DNA of 34,913 nucleotides from an uncultured Agathobaculum sp. GTDB taxonomy: Bacteria > Bacillota > Clostridia > Oscillospirales > Butyricicoccaceae. Location of the stretch: NCBI GenBank assembly GCA_934504345.1, contig CAKSVR010000024.1, forward strand, positions 1-34,913, written 5' to 3'. Below, in pieces: positions 29,322-34,913 of the stretch. Both the position numbers and the translations under genes were made by a program. Below the pieces are notes generated by a model. The model was not told the DNA's origin. It was given only the letters and a program-made list of their open reading frames with translations, and ran no database searches. Within the stretch, counting starts at the first letter, position 1. Every line of letters starts with the position of its first letter.

Positions 29322-30794
29322 ATGAAATATCGTGTTTTAAGAAAAAACAGCACCCCGTTTGACAAGGTTCACGAGGAGTGCGGCGTATTCGGCATCGCAG
29401 CGCCGGAGGGCAAGGAGATCTCCGCCGCGCACGACGCTTATACCGCGCTGTTCGCACTCCAGCACCGCGGTCAGGAGGCTGCCGGCATCGCCGTCAACAA
29501 AAACGGCGTGATCCACTGCCACAAGGATGTCGGTCTGGTCAGCGCTGTGTTCAATCAGGACATTCTGGACAATATGCCCGGCTCGATGGCCATCGGCCAT
29601 GTGCGCTACTCCACCACCGGCGATACGCGCCGCGAGAACGCACAGCCCATCTCCATCACCCATGTAAAGGGCAATCTGGCGGTCGCGCACAACGGCAACC
29701 TCGTGAACGCCGGTGAGCTGCGCCGCGAGATCGAGCTGGACGGCGGCATTTTCCGCTCCTCGAACGACACCGAGGTTCTGGTATATACCATCGTTAAGGA
29801 GCGCCTCAAGTGCGGCTCCATCGAAGAGGCCGTTATGAACACCATGCACCGCATCGAGGGTGCATACTCGCTGGTCGTCATGTCCCCGCGCAAGCTGATC
29901 GCGGCCCGCGACCCGCACGGCTTCCGTCCGCTGTGCATTGGCCTGCTGGACAACGACTGCTATATTTTCGCTTCCGAAACCTGCGCGCTCGATGCGCTGG
30001 GCGCAAAGTTCATCCGCGATGTCGAGCCGGGTGAGGTCTGCGTGGTCGAAAACGGCGAGCTGCGCTCCATGCACTGCGGCATCGAGTGCAAATCCTCCGC
30101 GTGCGTATTCGAGTACATCTATTTTGCCCGTCCGGACTCCATCATCGACGGCGCATCGGTCGAGCTGGCCCGTCAGGAGGCCGGCAAGTACCTGTCCATC
30201 GAGCATCCGGTCGGCGCGGATGTCGTTATCGGCGTGCCGGATTCCGGCATTCCGGCGGCTATCGGCTACGCAAAGTTCTCCGGCATCCCCTACGGCGTGG
30301 GCCTGATCAAAAACCGCTATATCGCCCGCACCTTTATCCAGCCGGGTCAGGACAAGCGCGAGCGCTCCGTGCGCCTCAAGCTGAACGCCCTGCGTACCGC
30401 TGTCGAGGGCAAGCGCGTTATCATGGTCGATGACTCCATCGTCCGCGGCACGACCTGCGGCCGTCTGGTAAAGCTGCTGCGCGATGCAGGCGCAGCCGAG
30501 GTGCATATGCGTATCTCTGCGCCGCCGTTCCGTCATCCCTGCTTCTTCGGCACGGATATTCCGGAGCGCAACCAGCTGCTCGCACACAACCGCACGGTCG
30601 AAGAAATGCGCGAGATCATCGGCGTGGATTCGCTGGGCTTCCTGTCGCTCGAAGCCTGCCGCAAGATCGCAGTCGGCTGCAAGCTGGATTTCTGTGATGC
30701 GTGCTTCTCCGGCGAGTACCCCATCCCGGTACCCGAGCAGGTGGATAAGAATATGTTCGAAACGGAAATTCCGCTTCCCTCCAACCAAGACTAA
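29322..30794 (+). CDS. purF: Amidophosphoribosyltransferase (glutamine PRPP amidotransferase)
   Basis: A 490-residue protein catalysing the first step of purine synthesis, PRPP plus glutamine to phosphoribosylamine. The Ntn-hydrolase nucleophile is Cys20 (HEECGVFGI), so a 19-residue propeptide is probably removed. The PRPP loop is VIMVDDSIVRGTT. Four cysteines fit the 4Fe-4S cluster of the Bacillus type: KSSACVFEY, RHPCFFG and FCDACFSGEYP. The start has only a weak AAAAGG before it. Confidence 0.97.
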   Translation: MKYRVLRKNSTPFDKVHEECGVFGIAAPEGKEISAAHDAYTALFALQHRGQEAAGIAVNKNGVIHCHKDVGLVSAVFNQDILDNMPGSMAIGHVRYSTTGDTRRENAQPISITHVKGNLAVAHNGNLVNAGELRREIELDGGIFRSSNDTEVLVYTIVKERLKCGSIEEAVMNTMHRIEGAYSLVVMSPRKLIAARDPHGFRPLCIGLLDNDCYIFASETCALDALGAKFIRDVEPGEVCVVENGELRSMHCGIECKSSACVFEYIYFARPDSIIDGASVELARQEAGKYLSIEHPVGADVVIGVPDSGIPAAIGYAKFSGIPYGVGLIKNRYIARTFIQPGQDKRERSVRLKLNALRTAVEGKRVIMVDDSIVRGTTCGRLVKLLRDAGAAEVHMRISAPPFRHPCFFGTDIPERNQLLAHNRTVEEMREIIGVDSLGFLSLEACRKIAVGCKLDFCDACFSGEYPIPVPEQVDKNMFETEIPLPSNQD

Positions 30795-30798
30795 ATCC

Positions 30799-30857
30799 GA
30801 ATGGAAAATTATAATTGATAATGAGAGCATCCTGCTTTCATTATCAATTTTCCATTC
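30799..30857. repeat. A+T-rich interrupted palindrome between purF and purM
   Basis: GAATGGAAAATT...GATAATGA (left) pairs with TCATTATC AATTTTCCATTC (right), 20 bp with one 6-base bulge and a 13-base loop. It lies 5 bases after the purF stop and has no T-tract. It looks like a small repetitive element. Its composition is far poorer in G+C than the flanking genes. Confidence 0.65.
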
Positions 30858-30883
30858 TCAATTATGAAAGTGAGATGTAAAAG

Positions 30884-31924
30884 ATGAGTGTAAGCCGTTC
30901 TGAAAGCTACAAGGCTGCCGGCGTTGACGTTACCGCGGGCTACGAAGCGGTCAAGCTGATGAAGCCGATGGTGGAAAGCACCTTTACCAAGGGCGTTATG
31001 GGTACCCTCGGCGGCTTCGGCGGCCTGTTCCGTCCGGATTTCAAAGGCATGAAGGATCCGATCCTCGTTTCCGGCACGGACGGCGTGGGCACCAAGCTCA
31101 AGCTGGCGTTCCTGATGGACAAGCACGACACCGTTGGCATCGACTGCGTTGCCATGTGTGTCAACGATATTGCCTGCTGCGGCGCACAGCCGCTGTTCTT
31201 CCTCGACTATGTTGCAGTCGGCAAGAACCACCCGGAAAAGATCGCCCAGATGGTTTCCGGCATCGCAGAGGGCTGCCGTCAGGCAGGCTGCGCGCTGATC
31301 GGCGGCGAAACCGCCGAAATGCCGGGCTTCTACCCGGAAAACGAGTACGACATGGCCGGTTTCTCTGTCGGCATGGTCGATAAGGAAAAGATGATCGACG
31401 GCACCGGCATCAAGGCCGGCGATGCGCTGATCGGTGTCGCCTCCTCCGGCGTACACTCCAACGGCTACTCGCTCGTTCGCAAGACCCTCGGCATCAACGA
31501 GAAGTCTGTCCGCCGCTACATCGACGAGTTCGGCAAGACCCTCGGCGAAGAGCTGCTCACGCCGACCAAGATCTACGTTAAGGCCATCCAGTCCCTGATG
31601 GGCAAGGTCGAGGTCAAGGGCATCAGCCACATCACCGGCGGCGGCTTCTATGAGAACGTACCGCGTATGCTGCCGGAGAACCTCGTTGCCAAGATCGAAA
31701 AGGCTGCTATGCCGGTCCCGCCGGTATTCGACCTCATCGCCAAGACCGGCAAGATCCCGGAGCGCGATATGTACAACACGTTCAACATGGGCGCAGGTCT
31801 GGTCCTCGCCGTTGCCGCCGAGGATGCTTCCCGCGCTGTTGCAGCCATTTCCGCTGCCGGTGAGCAGGCATATGTTATCGGCGAGTGCGTAAACGGCGCT
31901 GAAAAGGGCGTAGAGCTGGTATAA
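30884..31924 (+). CDS. purM: Phosphoribosylformylglycinamidine cyclo-ligase (AIR synthetase)
   Basis: A 346-residue protein, usual length. It closes the imidazole ring of FGAM to give AIR. Motifs: SGTDGVGTKLKLAF, DCVAMCVNDIACCGAQPLFFLDY, LIGGETAEMPGFY and GVASSGVHSNGYSLVR; SHITGGGFYENVPRMLP near the C-terminal domain. The start at 30884 has a weak GTGAGATG-type site. Strong codon bias matches the neighbouring pur genes. A double-palindrome repeat follows 18 bases after the stop. Confidence 0.97.
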   Translation: MSVSRSESYKAAGVDVTAGYEAVKLMKPMVESTFTKGVMGTLGGFGGLFRPDFKGMKDPILVSGTDGVGTKLKLAFLMDKHDTVGIDCVAMCVNDIACCGAQPLFFLDYVAVGKNHPEKIAQMVSGIAEGCRQAGCALIGGETAEMPGFYPENEYDMAGFSVGMVDKEKMIDGTGIKAGDALIGVASSGVHSNGYSLVRKTLGINEKSVRRYIDEFGKTLGEELLTPTKIYVKAIQSLMGKVEVKGISHITGGGFYENVPRMLPENLVAKIEKAAMPVPPVFDLIAKTGKIPERDMYNTFNMGAGLVLAVAAEDASRAVAAISAAGEQAYVIGECVNGAEKGVELV

Positions 31925-31942
31925 GCTCGGAATATCCCATTT

Positions 31943-32026
31943 CGTAGGGCGGGGTGCCCTCACCCCGCCGTTTTTAACGATAAGCAGATAATTTACATCG
32001 GCGGGGTGAGGGCACCCCGCCCTACG
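31943..32026. repeat. Double-palindrome repeat, copy 2 (84 bp)
   Basis: CGTAGGGCGGGGTG to CACCCCGCCCTACG; the outer 27 bases at each end are inverted copies. The left hairpin GGCGGGGTG-CCC-TCACCCCGCC is followed by GTTTTT. It lies between purM and purN and could partly terminate the operon. Confidence 0.85.
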
Positions 32027-32075
32027 GAGAAGAAGATGCTGTTTTCAGCATACTTCGATTTTCGGAGAAAAATAA

Positions 32076-32699
32076 ATGACTAACATTGCAGTTTTGGTTT
32101 CGGGCGGCGGCACGAATTTACAGGCGCTCATTGATGCACAGCAGGCCGGGAAGATCGAAAACGGTCAGATTTCGCTCGTTATCTCGTCCAACCCGAATGC
32201 GTATGCGCTCGAGCGCGCCGCAAATGCAGATATCCCCTCGATGACACTGCGTCGAAAGGACTTTTCCGATGCGGAGGAGTACGGCGAAGCGCTCACTGCG
32301 CTGCTCGAGGATGCAGAGATCGGCCTTATCGTGCTGGCCGGCTTTATGACCGTCCTGCCGGACAGCTTCTGCCGCCATTTTGAAAACCGCATCATCAACG
32401 TTCATCCCTCGCTCATCCCCTCGTTCTGCGGAGAGGGCTTCTACGGCCTGCGCGTACACGAAGCCGCGCTTGCCAAGGGCGTAAAAGTGACCGGCGCGAC
32501 CGTGCATTTTGTATCCGAAGTGGTAGACGGCGGCGCGATCATCGCGCAGAAAGCCGTCGAAGTGCAGGACGGTGACACGCCGGAGATCCTGCAGAAGCGC
32601 GTGATGCAGAACGCGGAGTGGATCCTGCTGCCGCAGGCAGTATCCGACTTCTGCGCGGGCAGACTGCGCGTAGACGGCGCGATCGTCCATAAAAACTGA
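32076..32699 (+). CDS. purN: Phosphoribosylglycinamide formyltransferase (folate-dependent)
   Basis: A 207-residue protein that formylates GAR with 10-formyl-THF. It begins NIAVLVSGGGTNLQALID, has the catalytic Asn/His segment IINVHPSLIPSF, and Asp in VSEVVDGGAIIAQ. The usual GxxxHxxA loop appears as GLRVHEAAL. CGGAGA lies 8 bases before the ATG. Codon use is slightly less biased than in purC or purM. purO follows after 17 bases. Confidence 0.96.
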   Translation: MTNIAVLVSGGGTNLQALIDAQQAGKIENGQISLVISSNPNAYALERAANADIPSMTLRRKDFSDAEEYGEALTALLEDAEIGLIVLAGFMTVLPDSFCRHFENRIINVHPSLIPSFCGEGFYGLRVHEAALAKGVKVTGATVHFVSEVVDGGAIIAQKAVEVQDGDTPEILQKRVMQNAEWILLPQAVSDFCAGRLRVDGAIVHKN

Positions 32700-32716
32700 A
32701 CAGGAGTGACAGCATT

Positions 32717-33433
32717 ATGAGCAAAAATGTTTTTGACATCAGCCAGGAGCTGATGAGCAACGCCTATCCCGGCCGCGGCATCATTTTGGGCCGCACCCCG
32801 GATAATAAAAAGAATGTTATCGCCTATTTCATCATGGGCCGCTCGGAGAACAGCCGCAACCGCGTGTTCACCGAAACCGAGGACGGCATCCGCACCGAGG
32901 CATTCGACCCGTCCAAGATGACCGACCCGTCGCTCATCATTTACCATCCGGTGCGCCTGTACGACGGCACGCTGGTCGTTACCAACGGCGATCAGACCGA
33001 TACCATCGTGGACTATCTCAAGCAGGGCAAGAGCTACTTCGAGGCGCTCCGCACCCGCGAGTTTGAACCGGATGCACCGAACTACACCTCCCGTATTTCG
33101 GGCATTGTCAACCCGGACGGCTCTTACAGCCTGTCCATCCTCAAAAACTTCACCTCGGACCGCACCGCCAACAAGCGCTTCTTCTACGAGTACGACAAGC
33201 CGGTCGCCGGTCTGGGCCACTTCATCCATACCTACCAGTGCGACGGCGATCCGCTGCCGCCGTTCCGCGGCGAGCCCAAGTGCATCCGCATCGAGCTGCC
33301 CATCCGCGAGTTCACCAACCTGCTCTGGAACAGCCTGAACGAGCAGAATAAGGTTTCCCTGTTCGTGCGCTACGTTGACCTTGAAACCGGCGAATACGAA
33401 CAGGAGATCAGAAACAAACATCAGGAAAAGTAA
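32717..33433 (+). CDS. purO: IMP cyclohydrolase, archaeal PurO-like family
   Basis: A 238-residue protein resembling the IMP_cyclohyd (PurO) family of archaea and some Clostridia. Recognisable segments are YPGRGIILGRTPDNKKNVIAYFIMGRSENSRNRVF, LIIYHPVRLYDGTLVVTNGDQTDTI, EPDAPNYTSRISGIV and GLGHFIHTYQCDGDPLPPFRGEP. It would close FAICAR to IMP, the last step of the pathway. It is unrelated in sequence to the N-terminal domain of bacterial PurH, which is absent here. AGGAG lies 9-10 bases before the ATG. The next pur gene encodes the matching stand-alone formyltransferase, which supports this function. Confidence 0.88.
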   Translation: MSKNVFDISQELMSNAYPGRGIILGRTPDNKKNVIAYFIMGRSENSRNRVFTETEDGIRTEAFDPSKMTDPSLIIYHPVRLYDGTLVVTNGDQTDTIVDYLKQGKSYFEALRTREFEPDAPNYTSRISGIVNPDGSYSLSILKNFTSDRTANKRFFYEYDKPVAGLGHFIHTYQCDGDPLPPFRGEPKCIRIELPIREFTNLLWNSLNEQNKVSLFVRYVDLETGEYEQEIRNKHQEK

Positions 33434-33472
33434 ATTGAATTTTACCGAAATACGGCTGTTTTTACCGTATTC

Positions 33473-33555
33473 CGTAGGGCGGGGTGTCCTCACCCCGCCG
33501 AGGTAAATCAGGTGCACAGGGTTAATCCGGCGGGGTGAGGGCACCCCGCCCTACG
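33473..33555. repeat. Double-palindrome repeat, copy 3 (83 bp)
   Basis: Ends and hairpins are the same as copies 1 and 2 (CGTAGGGCGGGGTG...CACCCCGCCCTACG); the middle 28 bases differ. The left hairpin is followed by AGG, not a T-tract, so this copy is not a terminator. It lies between purO and the AICAR formyltransferase gene. Confidence 0.85.
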
Positions 33556-33622
33556 ATACTATTTACCTCTGTATTCATCTGATATTCCCCGAGCCATGTT
33601 TTACATAGAGAAAGGATCATCT

Positions 33623-34798
33623 ATGAACGAATTATCCTTAAAGTACGGCTGCAACCCGAACCAGAAGCCGGCCCGCATTTTTATGACCGAGGGCGAGCTT
33701 CCGATCGAGGTACTCAACGGCAAGCCGGGTTATATCAACTTCTGTGATGCTTTCAACTCGTGGCAGCTCGTCCGCGCCCTGAAAAAGGCGACCGGTCTGC
33801 CCGCAGCTGCATCCTTCAAGCACGTTTCTCCGGCCGGCGCGGCGCTCGGCAAACCGCTGACCGATGTCGAGAAGCAGATGTACTTCGTTGACACCGACAA
33901 GGAGCTCTCGCCCATCGCGTGCGCTTACATCCGTGCCCGCGGCGCGGACCGTCTGTGCTCCTACGGCGACTGGGCGGCGCTGTCCGACACCTGCGATGCA
34001 GACACCGCTTCCTACCTCGCACACGAGGTTTCCGACGGCATCATTGCGCCGGACTTCACTGCCGAGGCGCTCGAGATCCTCAAGACCAAGCGCAAGGGCG
34101 GCTACAACGTTGTCAAGATCGACCCGAACTACGAGCCCAAGCCGATCGAACAGCGCGATATTTTCGGCATCCGCTTTGAGCAGGGCTACAACAACTACGA
34201 GATCAACGAGAGCCTGCTCACCAACATCGTCACCGAGAACAAGAATCTGCCGGAGAGCGCCAAGCACGACATGATCCTCGCGCTCATCACGCTCAAGTAC
34301 ACGCAGTCCAACTCGGTCTGCTACGTCAAGGACGGCATGACCATCGGTGTCGGCGCGGGTCAGCAGAGCCGCATCCACTGCACGCGCCTCGCGGGCAACA
34401 AGGCCGACAACTGGTTCGTTCGTCAGCATCCGAAGGTCCTCGGCCTCCAGTTCGTTGACGGCATCCGCCGCCCGGATCGCGACAACGCCATCGACGTTTA
34501 CACCTCGGACGAGTACGAGGACGTACTGGCTGAGGGCGTATGGCAAAAGACCTTCAAGGTAAAGCCCGAGGTGCTCACCGCCGAGGAAAAGAAGGCGTGG
34601 ATCGCCAAGAACACCGGCGTAACCGTCGGCTCGGATGCCTTCTTCCCGTTCGGTGACAACGTAGAGCGCGCACGCAAGTCCGGCGTGGAGTACATTGTAC
34701 AGCCGGGCGGCTCCATCCGCGATGACAATGTTATCGAAACCGCGAACAAGTACGGCATCACGATGGCATTCACCGGTATGCGCCTGTTCCATCACTAA
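33623..34798 (+). CDS. purH: Stand-alone AICAR formyltransferase (PurH C-terminal domain only)
   Basis: A 391-residue protein covering only the AICAR transformylase part of PurH. It begins LKYGCNPNQKPARIF and has the catalytic Lys66-His67 pair in SFKHVSPAGAALG. Later come SNSVCYVKDGMTIGVGAGQQSRIHCTRLA and SDAFFPFGDNVERA, with the typical end AFTGMRLFHH. It transfers a formyl group from 10-formyl-THF to AICAR. The IMP cyclohydrolase domain of bifunctional PurH is missing and is supplied by purO just upstream. AAAGGATC lies about 9 bases before the ATG at 33623; the upstream ATG at 33596 has no ribosome-binding site. Confidence 0.94.
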   Translation: MNELSLKYGCNPNQKPARIFMTEGELPIEVLNGKPGYINFCDAFNSWQLVRALKKATGLPAAASFKHVSPAGAALGKPLTDVEKQMYFVDTDKELSPIACAYIRARGADRLCSYGDWAALSDTCDADTASYLAHEVSDGIIAPDFTAEALEILKTKRKGGYNVVKIDPNYEPKPIEQRDIFGIRFEQGYNNYEINESLLTNIVTENKNLPESAKHDMILALITLKYTQSNSVCYVKDGMTIGVGAGQQSRIHCTRLAGNKADNWFVRQHPKVLGLQFVDGIRRPDRDNAIDVYTSDEYEDVLAEGVWQKTFKVKPEVLTAEEKKAWIAKNTGVTVGSDAFFPFGDNVERARKSGVEYIVQPGGSIRDDNVIETANKYGITMAFTGMRLFHH

Positions 34799-34913
34799 TG
34801 AAACTGCTCAAAGGGTATTATGCCTATTTAGCTGTGGCAGGCGGATTCCTGCTCAGCTTTGCCGCAAAAGACAACTGGGCGCTGCAAATGCTGGCATACG
34901 GGCTCATTTCGGC
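34798..34913 (+). CDS. Start of a predicted membrane protein (cut by window edge)
   Basis: ATG at 34798-34800 overlaps the purH TAA by one base (TAATG). The 38 residues visible (MKLLKGYYAYLAVAGGFLLS, then FAAKDNWALQMLAYGLIS) are hydrophobic and fit an N-terminal membrane segment. There is no clear ribosome-binding site, so translation would depend on coupling to purH. The family cannot be recognised from this fragment, and it could also be a chance open frame. Confidence 0.45.
   Translation, partial: MKLLKGYYAYLAVAGGFLLSFAAKDNWALQMLAYGLIS

Overview
The window is 34.9 kb of bacterial chromosome, roughly 58-60% G+C in the genes. It reads as a low-redundancy Clostridia genome, probably Ruminococcaceae/Oscillospiraceae (a Butyricicoccus- or Agathobaculum-like anaerobe). 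This placement is inferred from the yloU-yloV pair, the Firmicutes-type LexA boxes, the 4Fe-4S-type PurF, the archaeal-type AspRS, the split PurH functions and a GT4-CsaB cell-wall protein. The genus is a guess. No tRNA, rRNA, CRISPR array, phage gene or intact transposase was found.

Layout: (1) 1-1842, the 3' part of carB. (2) 2141-5608, recG and lexA on the minus strand, separated by a 740-bp structured repeat. lexA has a good promoter and two LexA boxes. (3) 5895-7981, yloU (Asp23/Gls24) and fakA/yloV. (4) 8044-9358, an ECF sigma factor and its membrane anti-sigma factor, preceded by two matching tandem promoter-like sites. (5) 9593-12190, a second copy of the large repeat and glgB. (6) 12578-14469, a histidine-less HPr-like protein and a MATE transporter. 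(7) 14627-16591, an AraC regulator divergent from a sugar-phosphate isomerase/epimerase. (8) 16648-19043, a two-component system. (9) 19467-22185, a HAD phosphatase and an archaeal-type aspartyl-tRNA synthetase. (10) 22445-27677, a cell-surface polysaccharide group: flippase, GT4-CsaB fusion and a second glycosyltransferase. (11) 27941-34798, a purine cluster purE-C-F-M-N-O-H. Its last two steps are done by an archaeal-type IMP cyclohydrolase and a stand-alone AICAR formyltransferase instead of bifunctional PurH. A partial membrane-protein ORF starts at the right edge.

The most striking content lies between the genes, where several families of small palindromic elements occur. The best is a 222-bp element present three times (1884-2105, 12230-12451, 19162-19383). 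Each core is exactly 222 bp, has CAG.. terminal inverted repeats, and lies between two identical copies of a complete intrinsic-terminator hairpin. That hairpin is different at every locus (28, 20 and 32 bp). The element therefore appears to insert into terminators and duplicate the whole palindrome, leaving a working terminator on each side. A second family has four arms in two composites (4236-4976, 9593-10402) made of 68-bp tandem repeats, stems that change together around a constant TACGG loop, and a 340-bp conserved non-coding centre. A third consists of 81-84-bp double palindromes scattered in the polysaccharide and purine genes. A fourth is a pair of short elements bracketing the flippase gene.

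All functional calls come from reading the protein sequences. No database search was run. Identity figures for repeats are hand counts.
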